Below, in pieces: positions 24,774 through 34,280 of a stretch of DNA of 64,000 nt; position 1 is the first letter of the stretch; the number at the start of each line of letters is the position of its first letter. Source of the stretch: a virus. The position numbers were made by a program, and so were the translations under genes. The notes beneath the pieces were generated by a model. The model made no database searches. It saw only the letters and a list, made by a program, of their open reading frames with translations, and had not been told where the DNA came from. The stretch spans positions 1-64,000 of IMG/VR virus record IMGVR_UViG_3300030419_006105; one strand, given 5' to 3'.

Positions 24774-25840
24774 AGTTGTGGCATTTTAAAAGCTCGTGCA
24801 TGACCACGTTTTTTATCTGTACTCCATCTTTTAACTAAATCATATTTTAATTTATTTGTTCTAGTATGATAAGGGGTAACTAAAATTTTTCCATCTACAT
24901 CTACATCTTCTTTAATTTCTTTCTTATTAAGAAGTCTAACATCTCGTCTTTTTTTCATACACACCGCTTGTATGTCGTTATTCAATAAAATTTGTCCTTG
25001 CATACTATGTTCAGAATTAGTTATACATTTTTTCATCTTATTTTTATTTTGTAAAAGATCTTTAGCTAAAGAATAATGAAAATTTTCAAACCATCTACCG
25101 AAATATACATCTGCAGCTTCTCTAGAAGCAATTAATGTCCAATCATTATGACATAATCTTACATAATATTCTTCTATATAAGATTCCCACCAGTCTTTAT
25201 CTTCAAATTCTCTATATTTTTTATTATGAAATGAATAAATTGTTTTGGTATACACCTCTTTAGTACTATCAAAAGCTTTTTTTGTTAAATTTAAAAATCT
25301 TAACGCCGTACATTTTACAAAATTAGTATATAAATTATTATTATTAAAATAATAATCATATTTTACCTTATTATACTCTTCTTCAGTTTCATAACACTCA
25401 GGTATTCTATAAATTATATCAGATCTAGTTTTTACTACTAAATCATATTTTATATTATTACGTTTCTCATAATCTCTAATTAAATTATAAGCTGTCTTAA
25501 TGCTAAAATGTTGACCGAAGGTATATCTTAAATTTTCTCTACTATTTTGTAATGGATTATCTCTACATATTATATTATCATAGAAATCTTTTATACCATC
25601 ACACATTTTATCTAATTTTTCGTAATTAGTAATTTTTACGTTTTTAAACTCTTCCTTTAATATACCACGTACGTTGGCATCCATCGGTTCCTCAATACCC
25701 ATAGGAGTATAACCAGTATTATTCCAAAAATGGATAAAATAATCCACTTCTACACCATTAAATGTAAATTCTTGTTTTATTAATGGCCAAGTAATATCAA
25801 AAAACCTACTTTGACCGAATATTATTACTGCTAATTTCAT
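24770..25840 (-). CDS. Glycosyltransferase-like protein, phage paralog family A member 3
   Basis: A 356-residue paralog with AVIIFGQSRFFDITWPLIKQ at the start, YFIHFWNNTGY near residue 38 and YDLVVKTRSDIIY near residue 150. It is closest in layout to the convergent neighbour 23697-24773, so the pair looks like an inverted duplication. It is the last gene of the long - strand operon that begins at 42677 and is coupled to the upstream paralog by ATGA. Confidence 0.65.
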   Translation of the reverse strand: MKLAVIIFGQSRFFDITWPLIKQEFTFNGVEVDYFIHFWNNTGYTPMGIEEPMDANVRGILKEEFKNVKITNYEKLDKMCDGIKDFYDNIICRDNPLQNSRENLRYTFGQHFSIKTAYNLIRDYEKRNNIKYDLVVKTRSDIIYRIPECYETEEEYNKVKYDYYFNNNNLYTNFVKCTALRFLNLTKKAFDSTKEVYTKTIYSFHNKKYREFEDKDWWESYIEEYYVRLCHNDWTLIASREAADVYFGRWFENFHYSLAKDLLQNKNKMKKCITNSEHSMQGQILLNNDIQAVCMKKRRDVRLLNKKEIKEDVDVDGKILVTPYHTRTNKLKYDLVKRWSTDKKRGHARAFKMPQL

Positions 25841-26709
25841 TGATAATTAGTTCTATTAGATTTCATTTGTTTAAGTTTATAGCCAAAACCTCCAATCGGA
25901 GCTCCTAGTTCAGTTTTTTTATTTTTACTAAGAATTAAAGGAACAGCGTTGTGAGAGCTTCTAAAAACTATTATATTTTTGTTTGGTGATGGTTTCTCTT
26001 TCACATAAATTAAAATATTACACAATCGAGTTACAAAATCTTCTAATAAATCTGTATTAATTATAGCTGAAGATGAAACAAAAAAACAATATTCGGTAAA
26101 TGGTGATTTTTCTCCTAAAACATTACGTACTGAAATTGATGGAAATTGTACATAACGAGATAGCTTATTTTTATTTATAATAGTTTCTATTGATTTATAA
26201 TTAATATTATAAAATTCGACATCTGATCTAGATCTAATAATTATATCATAGTGTATGTCGTTTTTATCAGAATAATCGGTCATTAATTTAAGAGATTTAT
26301 ACATGCTAATAAGTTGAGAATATGGTGGGTAGTTAGTTGTTTTAACTAACTGAGTAAATATATCCTTATTATTAACTTTGATATCTTTAAATTCAGCGTT
26401 TTGTTCTATTTTTAATTTTGAAATATGATCCCACGCATAGTCTATATATTCATCTAAACAATCTTTATTTTCACATACCCCTATAGTTGGTTTAAATTCT
26501 AATTCTAAGTCATGTTTATTAATTTTTTCGAGTACTGGTTTATCTATTATATCAGATTGTCGTTTAGTTATATTATCCCAAAAATGATAGAATATATCTA
26601 CATTACATTCATTGTTTATATCATTTTTTATAAAATTATGAATACTATTCGCTGCACGTTCTCGATATCTCGGTTCACCACTTAAACATATTGCTATATT
26701 AATACTCAT
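25837..26709 (-). CDS. Glycosyltransferase-like protein, phage paralog family A member 4 (divergent)
   Basis: A 290-residue, shorter and more divergent member of the same family. It begins INIAICLSGEPRYRERAANS, has VDIFYHFWDNIT near residue 45 and HYDIIIRSRSDVEF near residue 160. It lacks about 60 C-terminal residues seen in the longer paralogs. It lies 11 bases after the GT2-like gene upstream with no clear Shine-Dalgarno sequence. Confidence 0.62.
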   Translation of the reverse strand: MSINIAICLSGEPRYRERAANSIHNFIKNDINNECNVDIFYHFWDNITKRQSDIIDKPVLEKINKHDLELEFKPTIGVCENKDCLDEYIDYAWDHISKLKIEQNAEFKDIKVNNKDIFTQLVKTTNYPPYSQLISMYKSLKLMTDYSDKNDIHYDIIIRSRSDVEFYNINYKSIETIINKNKLSRYVQFPSISVRNVLGEKSPFTEYCFFVSSSAIINTDLLEDFVTRLCNILIYVKEKPSPNKNIIVFRSSHNAVPLILSKNKKTELGAPIGGFGYKLKQMKSNRTNYQ

Positions 26710-26720
26710 TTAAAAAAAAT

Positions 26721-27572
26721 TCATTGCTTATTATAGTCATTAAACTTTTTTACACTTATAATGTCATATTTATCACTCACTGTATCAACAAAATTATTTA
26801 CCTTAGTTTGCTGAAAATGTTGTATTGCGGTAAATAGATCTTTAATATTTTGCGATCTTTCAGATTTTAAATTATCATATATTTCTCTACAATTAACTGT
26901 ACGACCAACATATACTAAATCCTCATAGGTTTTATCTTTAGACTGTTCAATCTCTTTTAACAATATATTATATTTTTTAATATCTATATTTTTAAGATTA
27001 CTCTTATAACTATAAACTCTTTTAACATCAGGATTAACATGCTGTGTTAATATATTAACAAATACGTGCCGATTAATTTTTTTAGCAACATTATTTAACC
27101 ATTTATCTGCCATGCCTGAGACAAAATAAGGAGGTGTTACATAACCAATAACGTCTACCCAGGCTCTATGTAAGAATGGATGAGTAGCGAAACATGTAGG
27201 GTTATGTCCATCATGACCATACACTAAAGCAATCTTATCTTCAATTTGGTTATAGGCATTTAATACTATTTTATCCCAATCTCGAGTTCTTACTATTAAA
27301 TCATCACTACCTAAAAACAGAATATCCCCTTCAGCTAGTTTATAGCATTCGTTGATTGTTTGACTTAAGATAATACGATCACCAAAAACATACTTTATAT
27401 TATATTTTTCTTTTAATTCCTCAGCACGATCTTTAGATGGTAAATCATCGTTATCTATATAAAAAATAACTTCTATAGAACTAGGATCACTAGCAGTATC
27501 AAAAACACTATGTACATATCTAGTCATATTATCAGGTCTACCACGTGTTGGTACTAAAGAAGAAAATTTCAT
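26721..27572 (-). CDS. GT2-like glycosyltransferase, family B member 1
   Basis: A 283-residue GT2-like protein. SLVPTRGRPDNMTRYVHSVF opens the fold, FYIDNDDLPSK (about 36-46) and ILFLGSDDLI (about 84-93) give the two acidic sites of the nucleotide-sugar pocket, and THPFLHRAWVDVIGYV is shared with the next gene. It is a tandem duplicate of 27569-28405, to which it is coupled by ATGA, and is related to 35220-35912. The donor sugar is unknown. Confidence 0.78.
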   Translation of the reverse strand: MKFSSLVPTRGRPDNMTRYVHSVFDTASDPSSIEVIFYIDNDDLPSKDRAEELKEKYNIKYVFGDRIILSQTINECYKLAEGDILFLGSDDLIVRTRDWDKIVLNAYNQIEDKIALVYGHDGHNPTCFATHPFLHRAWVDVIGYVTPPYFVSGMADKWLNNVAKKINRHVFVNILTQHVNPDVKRVYSYKSNLKNIDIKKYNILLKEIEQSKDKTYEDLVYVGRTVNCREIYDNLKSERSQNIKDLFTAIQHFQQTKVNNFVDTVSDKYDIISVKKFNDYNKQ

Positions 27573-28405
27573 TTATTAAAATATTTCTGTTGTACCTCAA
27601 TTGGGTATTCTTTTTTAGTTTTTTCGGCAAAATGAAGTAACTTATATAATTGAAACTTATGTATAGCGTCTTTTAATTTATTAATATCATTTTTTCTTTC
27701 TTGACCTAAAGAGTCGTATAACCGTTTAGGGTTATTTTCTTTATCATGATATAGTAAACTTAAATCATGGGTAGTTTTATCATGTTTCCTTTTAGTAAAT
27801 TCTTGAGTTTTGTTATGTCTATACGATACATGTTGATGAAATACCGGTACAAAAAAACGTCTTTGAATTTTTTCCGTAATTGCGTTTATCCATTTATCAG
27901 TAACAACACTAAATTGATTATTACACCATGTTTGCTTGTTATTACCTGTACCAAAATATTGTGGGGTAACATAACCTAAAACCTCTAACCATCTTCTATG
28001 TAAAAAAGGATGTGTAGCAACTAATTTATCCCTATGAAAACCATCAAGACCATAAATTAAACAAATTTTATCTTCTACTTTATTAAATGCATCTATAATA
28101 ATATCATCCCAGCCCTTAGTTAACATTATTATGTCGTCACTACCACAGAAAAATATATCACCTTCAGATAATTTATGACAATCATTTATTGCTTTACTTA
28201 AAGGTACCCTATTTTCAAAGAGATATTTTATATTATATCTTTCTTTTAATTTATCTGCACATTCTTTAGAGGGTAAATCATCATTATCTATATAAAATAT
28301 TATTTCTACATCATTAGAGTTATTCGCAGTATTAAAAATTGTTTCTGCAAATTCAGTCATACCGACTACTCTACCACGAGTAGGTACTAAACAAGAAATC
28401 TTCAT
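27569..28405 (-). CDS. GT2-like glycosyltransferase, family B member 2
   Basis: A 278-residue tandem paralog of the downstream gene, sharing CLVPTRGRVVGMTEFAETIF, the FYIDNDDLPSK and FFCGSDDIIML acidic sites, and THPFLHRRWLEVLGYVTPQY. An insertion (NNKQTWCNNQFSV) near residue 160 and a different C-terminus suggest a changed acceptor. It starts on the last base of the cytidylyltransferase gene, within the 19-gene operon. Confidence 0.78.
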   Translation of the reverse strand: MKISCLVPTRGRVVGMTEFAETIFNTANNSNDVEIIFYIDNDDLPSKECADKLKERYNIKYLFENRVPLSKAINDCHKLSEGDIFFCGSDDIIMLTKGWDDIIIDAFNKVEDKICLIYGLDGFHRDKLVATHPFLHRRWLEVLGYVTPQYFGTGNNKQTWCNNQFSVVTDKWINAITEKIQRRFFVPVFHQHVSYRHNKTQEFTKRKHDKTTHDLSLLYHDKENNPKRLYDSLGQERKNDINKLKDAIHKFQLYKLLHFAEKTKKEYPIEVQQKYFNK

Positions 28406-29049
28406 TATAAATACCCCTCAGCAATATCAAAATCTAACTGTGTATCTAAATCAATATACTCCATTCTATCCCTTATTATATAAAAGTATGGAGTAGCACC
28501 TATCCTACATCTAAACCTATCATAGGCCCTTTTAGATATACCATACAGCCCTGTTGTCTCTTTAATTACTGGCGGAGCATCTTGAGATCTAGGTAAGATA
28601 TTAGGTTGATAATTAACAGGCTGATCTTTATGCCAAAACCACCCAAATTCTTCTGTAGCTGTAAGTATAGAATCATGCTTTGAACTATGAGTTAACTTAT
28701 CTACACACTCTCTAATAGTCTCTGGTTTTAAAAATGGTGCTGTAGCATATAATTGAAAGTAAAAATCATAATGCCCTATAAAATCTATATCATAATGAAA
28801 AACATCATTACCGTTGGCAGTATCTAATGTTAGTTCAGGTTTACGTTTAATGCATATAATCTGATTTTCAGTACAATAACTATTAATCTCAGCACTATCA
28901 GTATCTACATATATATCATCAAAGCATTCTGCTTGAATACAATGATCTATAATATATTGATATAAAGGTTTATCTCCTAAGAGTCGGAAATTCTTATTTT
29001 TAACTCTTGTCGAATTACTCTTTATTGGAATTGTTGCACAGACTTTCAT
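28405..29049 (-). CDS. NeuA-like CMP-sugar synthetase (acylneuraminate cytidylyltransferase family)
   Basis: A 214-residue protein that would activate a nonulosonic or related acid with CTP. The pattern MKVCATIPIKSNSTRVKNKN matches the N-terminal CTP-binding loop of NeuA/KdsB-type enzymes, and a DDIYVDTDSAEI strand follows near residue 41. The start chosen is the ATG at 29049, which overlaps the previous stop as ATGA; the frame opens ten codons earlier with an unlikely basic leader. No matching synthase (NeuB-type) is in the window, so the sugar acid may come from the host or from another phage locus. Confidence 0.82.
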   Translation of the reverse strand: MKVCATIPIKSNSTRVKNKNFRLLGDKPLYQYIIDHCIQAECFDDIYVDTDSAEINSYCTENQIICIKRKPELTLDTANGNDVFHYDIDFIGHYDFYFQLYATAPFLKPETIRECVDKLTHSSKHDSILTATEEFGWFWHKDQPVNYQPNILPRSQDAPPVIKETTGLYGISKRAYDRFRCRIGATPYFYIIRDRMEYIDLDTQLDFDIAEGYL

Positions 29050-29480
29050 AATATGTCTTTTAACTCTGTAGAAGAACACGATTTAGGTAAATCAATGAGC
29101 TTAATATCTATATTATGCTCTTTACATAAAGCTAATTCTACTGGATCCCACGACTCTAATGTAACATCTCCGCTGTTAAAAAATGTTAATTTATTTTGTT
29201 TATATTTTTCACGTATATTTAAAAGAGTTTCAGCAGAACGATATTCAAAATCTACAGCTAACATAACCTCATCAACAGCTTTTATGTTTTGAAGTATTAT
29301 CATTCTATGCTCTTCATCCATAAACAATTTCGACCCCTTAACTTGAACTTGTTTGTCGTTATTAACAATACAAACTAAATAATCACATAATTCTTTTGAT
29401 GAATTAATATAATCTAAATGACCTTTATGTATAGGGTTAAAAAATCCCGATACAATACCAATATGCATATTATCATTCAT
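29046..29480 (-). CDS. Cytidylyltransferase-fold nucleotidyltransferase (TagD/HldE-C-like)
   Basis: A 144-residue protein with the HIGH-type site GFFNPIHKGHLDYI (12-25) and KGSKLFMDEEHRMIIL near residue 48, as in glycerol-3-phosphate cytidylyltransferases and the adenylyl domain of HldE. A C-terminal PKSCSSTELK gives the ISST-like nucleotide loop. It follows a GHMP kinase gene with an ATGA overlap. A kinase plus nucleotidyltransferase pair is the usual way to make a nucleotide-activated heptose, which is the favoured interpretation. Confidence 0.8.
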   Translation of the reverse strand: MNDNMHIGIVSGFFNPIHKGHLDYINSSKELCDYLVCIVNNDKQVQVKGSKLFMDEEHRMIILQNIKAVDEVMLAVDFEYRSAETLLNIREKYKQNKLTFFNSGDVTLESWDPVELALCKEHNIDIKLIDLPKSCSSTELKDIL

Positions 29481-30430
29481 GATAATACTGTTTGACTCCC
29501 TTCTTTATCAAATTCAAAATTCAACACCCTATCTTTATAAATATGATTTATCTTGTTAATCACTTTAGGTGGTCCTACTACACAGATAAAACCACAACCA
29601 CCACTACCAAGTAACTTAGCTCCATATGCTCCATTATCTAATACATTACTAATAATAGTATCTACTTCACCGGTAGATATTAAATCAGATATTTTTCTTT
29701 TTTCTTCCCAAGAATTTTTTATTAACTTTCCAATACCTTGTACATCTTCATTAGAAAAACATTTTAAGCCTTCTTTTGCGATATCTAATAAACCTGTCTT
29801 ATCAATATTCTCATGAGACTTTGCTATCTCACTTGTATCTCTTTGAATATTAGTATATATTAAAGTTAAAGATTGCTTAAATTCAGAAATAAATTCTTTA
29901 CTTATAGGTAATGGTTTAACTAAAAAGTTTCCATCAGGTTTAATAACAATACTATTAAGACCACCGTAACCAGCCCATATTTGATCTTGTATTCCACCAC
30001 TATCTTTTAATACATTTCTTTCAATATCTATAGCTTGATTAATAATAGTGTTTATATCAACCGATTTATTTAAAAGTTTATATATACTATGTATTAAAGA
30101 TACACAAAATGATGAAGAACCGCCTAAACCAGTCCTCGAGGGAATATCATTAAATGTTATTAAGTCTATATGTTGAAAAATATTAAAATATTTTAATGTC
30201 TCTCTAATTAATGGATTGTTAATGTGTTCTACATCATCGACAATATCATAATTACTATAAGCTACATAAGTCCGACGATCTAAAAATCTAGGACGATATC
30301 GTAAACCTGTAAAAGCATATTTGTTAATAGTCGTTCCTATTAACAATGAACCATGTTTACTATAAAAATCTTTATAGTCGGTCGATCCACCGAAAAACGA
30401 AATTCTTAATGGTGATCTTGAAATAAACAT
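29477..30430 (-). CDS. GHMP sugar kinase, HddA-like (heptose-7-phosphate kinase type)
   Basis: A 317-residue GHMP-superfamily kinase. The N-terminal RSPLRISFFGGSTDY, the ATP-loop RTGLGGSSSFCVSL (about 98-111) and the C-terminal GAYGAKLLGSGGCGF match D-glycero-D-manno-heptose kinases and related sugar kinases. It is coupled to the nucleotidyltransferase by four bases and overlaps the epimerase gene by one. The pair suggests an NDP-heptose for the glycan, although isomerase and phosphatase steps are not seen here and may be host-supplied. Confidence 0.85.
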   Translation of the reverse strand: MFISRSPLRISFFGGSTDYKDFYSKHGSLLIGTTINKYAFTGLRYRPRFLDRRTYVAYSNYDIVDDVEHINNPLIRETLKYFNIFQHIDLITFNDIPSRTGLGGSSSFCVSLIHSIYKLLNKSVDINTIINQAIDIERNVLKDSGGIQDQIWAGYGGLNSIVIKPDGNFLVKPLPISKEFISEFKQSLTLIYTNIQRDTSEIAKSHENIDKTGLLDIAKEGLKCFSNEDVQGIGKLIKNSWEEKRKISDLISTGEVDTIISNVLDNGAYGAKLLGSGGCGFICVVGPPKVINKINHIYKDRVLNFEFDKEGSQTVLS

Positions 30431-31389
30431 TAATAATTTTTAATCACATCATCATATATATTCTTAGGTAAAAAATTATAAAAATTATCCATCTCTTTTA
30501 TTCCTGTAACTAAGTCAATATCTGGTTTATATCCTGTTTTATATAACTTATTACTACTAACTTCATAATCTCTTTTATCAGGATCAGTTTTATTTTCGTT
30601 AATTATATACTCTGTATCGAGTGTTGTAGATATTGTTTCTGCTAATTGCTTTTTTGTACAATTAATTTCATCATTACCTAAATTATAAACATTACCTGTT
30701 AAATTTTTACCACCTCTCCACCACTGAAATATACCATGATAAAAGGCTTTACAAATATCCTTAACGTGTATATAATTACGACGAAAATGGGCGTCAAAAA
30801 TTTCTATTTTTCTCTCTGTTTTCGCTCTATAAGTAAGATTATTAATAAGTAAATCTAACCTTGGCCGTGGTGACCATCCAAATACAGTAGCCAACCTAAA
30901 CACTATAGTATTATTATGTGATTCTAATAGTACATTCTCTGTGTTCTGTTTATCTATACCGTATAAAGAAATAGGATTTGACGGTGTTTCTTCAGTACAT
31001 ATATCACTACCAGTACTTCCATAACCAGAATTAGTGTTAGGGTATATAATTAATGCATTTGAATTTACTCTTTTAACAAATTTAGTAAACCAATTATAAT
31101 TAACATCAGTAGATACAGTTGGCATTTTATCACAAGCTGGTGCACCCACAATAGCTGCTAATGGAATAATAACATCAGCAGTTTTTATATCTTCATTTAA
31201 ACGAGCTGACCAATGTAAAACATCTTCTTTATTAAAAACTGTATCACGAAAACTATTGTAAACTAAAGGTCCTTGATCATACATGAGATTATCATAACAG
31301 TGTATATCTGCTGCTGTAAATTTTTCTCTTAAATAAGGTACAAGCGTAGAACCAATATAGCCTGCTGCTCCAGTAATTAATATTTTCAT
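30430..31389 (-). CDS. NAD-dependent sugar epimerase/dehydratase (SDR)
   Basis: A 319-residue extended short-chain dehydrogenase. The Rossmann motif ITGAAGYIGS (4-13) binds NAD, NTNSGYGS supplies the Ser/Thr region and SLYGIDKQ gives the catalytic Y-x3-K. The length and NVYNLGNDEINCTK block fit nucleotide-sugar epimerases such as GalE/WcaG relatives. It overlaps the 3-dehydratase gene by four bases, so both probably act on the same nucleotide-sugar. Confidence 0.85.
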   Translation of the reverse strand: MKILITGAAGYIGSTLVPYLREKFTAADIHCYDNLMYDQGPLVYNSFRDTVFNKEDVLHWSARLNEDIKTADVIIPLAAIVGAPACDKMPTVSTDVNYNWFTKFVKRVNSNALIIYPNTNSGYGSTGSDICTEETPSNPISLYGIDKQNTENVLLESHNNTIVFRLATVFGWSPRPRLDLLINNLTYRAKTERKIEIFDAHFRRNYIHVKDICKAFYHGIFQWWRGGKNLTGNVYNLGNDEINCTKKQLAETISTTLDTEYIINENKTDPDKRDYEVSSNKLYKTGYKPDIDLVTGIKEMDNFYNFLPKNIYDDVIKNY

Positions 31390-32561
31390 GCGTTATTTAA
31401 TAAATCTAATAATTTGTCAATTTTACTTGATTGTAATGACGGGTAATTACCTATATACCAACTATATTTGTGTATATGTTCAACTACCGGAAATTCTGTT
31501 AAGTCAAAATTATAATTATCTTGTATATATGGCTGTCTTAACTGATTTCCACCACCTGAAAGTCCTCGTCTAAATTCAATCTTATTATCAATTAAGATCT
31601 TTTCTACATTATCACGTGTTTCATTAGTAGGATTATCATCAGGATTTAAAATAACGATAAATGCATAATTACTATTACCTTCTGTATCAAATTTAGTATA
31701 ATATTTATTCGGATTTAAACGCTTAATAAAATAATTAAAATTATTTGTACGCTTTTGTACATTCTCACTTAATCTCTTGATTTGATTTAAACCTAACACG
31801 GCATTAATCTCTGTTGAACGTATATTAAAAGCAGGATTAACAAAAAAGAAATCTGGATTTACAGTTGGATATCTTTTGTGATAATTTTTAACTATATTTT
31901 CATTAGTACATTCTCTTAACATTCCATGAGATCTAAATATCCTACAATGCTCATACAGCTCTTCATTATTAGTAGACACCATTCCACCTTCAATAGTAGT
32001 CATATGATGCGCAAAGAAGAAAGAAAAATTACTAGCGTCTCCAAACGTACCTACTAACTGACCATTATGTGTCGTACCATGAGATTCACACACATCTTCA
32101 ATTAATAATATATTTTTTTCCTTACATATATTAATAATATTATCAGTTAATCCATTTAAACCTAAAATATGAGTCAGTAATATAGCTTTAGTATTATCAT
32201 TAATTTTCTGTAGTAATAATTCCTCGTTTAAAGCAAGGTTATGATAATTAATATCAACAAAAACTGGAGTAAACCCATTTTGAATAACACTAGATACATC
32301 ACTAATCCAGTTTAACGGAGATAATATCACTTCTCCTCCACCATATAAATGCTTAATAGCTAACATGGTCACTTGATTAGCACTATGTCCTGAATTAACA
32401 AACACACTTTTTTTAGTACCTAACCAATCAGACCAAGCTTTTTCAAATTCTACAACTTTAGGACCATTAGTAAGCTTGGGTATTTTCTTCTGAGAAAGGA
32501 AAGATATTATTGCATCAACATCTTCACGGACAATATTATCTTCCATTAATGGTATATACAT
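31386..32561 (-). CDS. DegT/AHBA-family PLP enzyme with His in place of Lys: ColD/RfbH-like sugar 3-dehydratase
   Basis: A 391-residue fold-type I PLP enzyme. VFVNSGHSANQVTML (phosphate-binding region near 53-67) and LLIEDVCESHG (PLP-ring Asp at about 156) are standard for sugar aminotransferases. At the Schiff-base position the sequence reads FFAHHMTTIEGGM, so His185 stands where aminotransferases have Lys. That substitution is known from ColD and RfbH, which remove the 3-hydroxyl of a 4-keto-hexose instead of transaminating it. The product would be a 3-deoxy or 3,6-dideoxy sugar. RfbH relatives also need a reductase partner and an extra Fe-S cluster, not evident here, so a ColD-type mechanism is likelier. 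Confidence 0.83.
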   Translation of the reverse strand: MYIPLMEDNIVREDVDAIISFLSQKKIPKLTNGPKVVEFEKAWSDWLGTKKSVFVNSGHSANQVTMLAIKHLYGGGEVILSPLNWISDVSSVIQNGFTPVFVDINYHNLALNEELLLQKINDNTKAILLTHILGLNGLTDNIINICKEKNILLIEDVCESHGTTHNGQLVGTFGDASNFSFFFAHHMTTIEGGMVSTNNEELYEHCRIFRSHGMLRECTNENIVKNYHKRYPTVNPDFFFVNPAFNIRSTEINAVLGLNQIKRLSENVQKRTNNFNYFIKRLNPNKYYTKFDTEGNSNYAFIVILNPDDNPTNETRDNVEKILIDNKIEFRRGLSGGGNQLRQPYIQDNYNFDLTEFPVVEHIHKYSWYIGNYPSLQSSKIDKLLDLLNNA

Positions 32562-32565
32562 AAAA

Positions 32566-33075
32566 CTATTTAAAAGTTAATAATCGAGTAGCAAGTTTAG
32601 CTGAAATATTTTCTCCTCTAATTCTAAAAACTCTATTATGGTTATGAGGTCTATTAGTGATATTGAGAATTTGATATGCGGCATCTTCAGGTGTTATTAA
32701 CTCTAAAGAACCATATGGGACTGAATTTCCTGATTTTAAATCTGTACAAATACCAGAACCTAACAGTATAGGTAAACGTACAATTTTACATCTACAACTA
32801 TTTGTTAATAAATATGCTTCTGCAAGTTGTTTATAGTACGTATAAGGATTATTTTGTTCACTATACGTAGAAATAAAAACTATTTCATATGCAATATGTT
32901 TCTCAACAAATTCAACAAATTTATCATAACACTTTGCCTGAGTTTCTCTATCTTTATCTAAAAAATTCCATGTATGATAAATATATACCTTTTCACTAGT
33001 ATTGGATTTTAAATTTAATTCCCTAAGAGCGTCTCCTAGCTGTCCACGACCATTACATAAAACTATATCTGCCAT
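32566..33075 (-). CDS. Short NAD(P)-binding SDR-like protein, RmlD-like
   Basis: A 169-residue protein, about half the usual length of an extended SDR. It keeps an altered N-terminal nucleotide motif NGRGQLGDAL, resembling the GxxGQLG of dTDP-4-dehydrorhamnose reductases, and a Y-x3-K (YYKQLAEAY). The C-terminal half (GSLELITPEDAAYQIL and INISAK-like ending) resembles the substrate end of RmlD. It may be a compact reductase for the keto-deoxysugar made by the neighbouring 3-dehydratase, or an internal-deletion derivative. It is intact and coupled to the radical SAM gene. Confidence 0.65.
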   Translation of the reverse strand: MADIVLCNGRGQLGDALRELNLKSNTSEKVYIYHTWNFLDKDRETQAKCYDKFVEFVEKHIAYEIVFISTYSEQNNPYTYYKQLAEAYLLTNSCRCKIVRLPILLGSGICTDLKSGNSVPYGSLELITPEDAAYQILNITNRPHNHNRVFRIRGENISAKLATRLLTFK

Positions 33076-34280
33076 TATACAAATTCTGGATGAGTAATAC
33101 TATTTCGAACCTCTTCACCTAATGCTAATAAATCTTGTTCATTAATATTGTCTACATTTTCATGTAGATACCACATCATTTTATTACTTTCATGAGGTTT
33201 ACATAATTTAGTACAGTTCTTAAAACACTCTACATTGTCAATAGTATTCATTATAGATTTTCTAGTAGGTAAATCATTCCAAATCTCTTTGAAACTCTTT
33301 TCATGTAAACTTCCATAACTATATTGTTTATATCCTCTATGATTTGGACACACATAAACATGACCATCAGCTCCAATACATGGAGACAATTGAGAACCTA
33401 AACACTTTTTATATGTACGACCATATAGAGAAGGATCTTTTTCTAAATCAGTTATTTTATAACCGTTTATTTGAAATTTTTTCCCTAAAATACTCTTTGC
33501 CTCCATAAGTTTAGGCTGTACTTCTTTGTTCCAAAATTCAACATCACGCTGTACACCATCTTCTCGTTCACGGTTTACAACTTCTGGTTTATATTGACAA
33601 TAATTAATATCAAAATCTTTAAAATTATTCGCAAAATCAACAATCTCTGTATATGTATCTGGAGTAATAACAAACCCAACACCTATATCTATTTTTTTAC
33701 CTTTATTATTATTGACTTCAATTAATTTAGAAAGATTAGAAGTCATTTTATCCCATCCTTGATTCTTACGAGCTCGACGAATACTATTATAGGTTTCTTT
33801 CGTACCAGCGTCAACAGAAAATCTAACCCATGTCATATTATCTACTATAGTATCAAATAAATCCCATTTATCTAAAAGAGTACCGTTAGTAAACATACCC
33901 ATTTTGATATTATTCTCTCCTAAGTATGTAATTGCTTTACCTAAGTGAGGATTAATAGTAGGTTCTCCACCACCAGTCCAATTAACAGCACGAACACCCA
34001 TATCAACAAAATCTTTACACGCGTTTAATAAAATATTCTCAGGCATAACTGATTTGTTATACGTTTCTAAATTTTTTGATTCTGGTAAATGTATATAAGA
34101 AGAAATACAAAAGTAACAACCATGATTACATGTGTTACTAGGATCTAATTCTATTAATACAGGAGCAGTATTACCTGTCTTAATAAATTGTAAAGCTCTA
34201 TCTGCATTGGCTACAATCTTAGCTTGAGGATTAAAAATTTTAGTACCTCTAGTAAGTGCATTTTTTATCTCTGTAACCAT
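33075..34280 (-). CDS. Radical SAM/SPASM domain protein
   Basis: A 401-residue radical SAM enzyme. SNTCNHGCYFC (C-x3-C-x2-C near residue 50) binds the reactive cluster, WTGGGEPTINP follows, and the C-terminal SPASM region has SPCIGADGHVYVCPNHRG and further cysteines (ECFKNCTKLC) for auxiliary clusters. It resembles SPASM proteins of antibiotic- and glycan-modifying pathways. It starts inside the end of the exostosin-like gene (16-base overlap). A radical dehydrogenation or epimerization of a sugar is plausible, but the substrate is unknown. Confidence 0.87.
   Translation of the reverse strand: MVTEIKNALTRGTKIFNPQAKIVANADRALQFIKTGNTAPVLIELDPSNTCNHGCYFCISSYIHLPESKNLETYNKSVMPENILLNACKDFVDMGVRAVNWTGGGEPTINPHLGKAITYLGENNIKMGMFTNGTLLDKWDLFDTIVDNMTWVRFSVDAGTKETYNSIRRARKNQGWDKMTSNLSKLIEVNNNKGKKIDIGVGFVITPDTYTEIVDFANNFKDFDINYCQYKPEVVNREREDGVQRDVEFWNKEVQPKLMEAKSILGKKFQINGYKITDLEKDPSLYGRTYKKCLGSQLSPCIGADGHVYVCPNHRGYKQYSYGSLHEKSFKEIWNDLPTRKSIMNTIDNVECFKNCTKLCKPHESNKMMWYLHENVDNINEQDLLALGEEVRNSITHPEFV

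Noticed and set aside
31386-32561. Simple sugar aminotransferase call for the DegT-family gene
   Set aside because: The Schiff-base lysine is replaced by His185, which fits the dehydratase branch instead.
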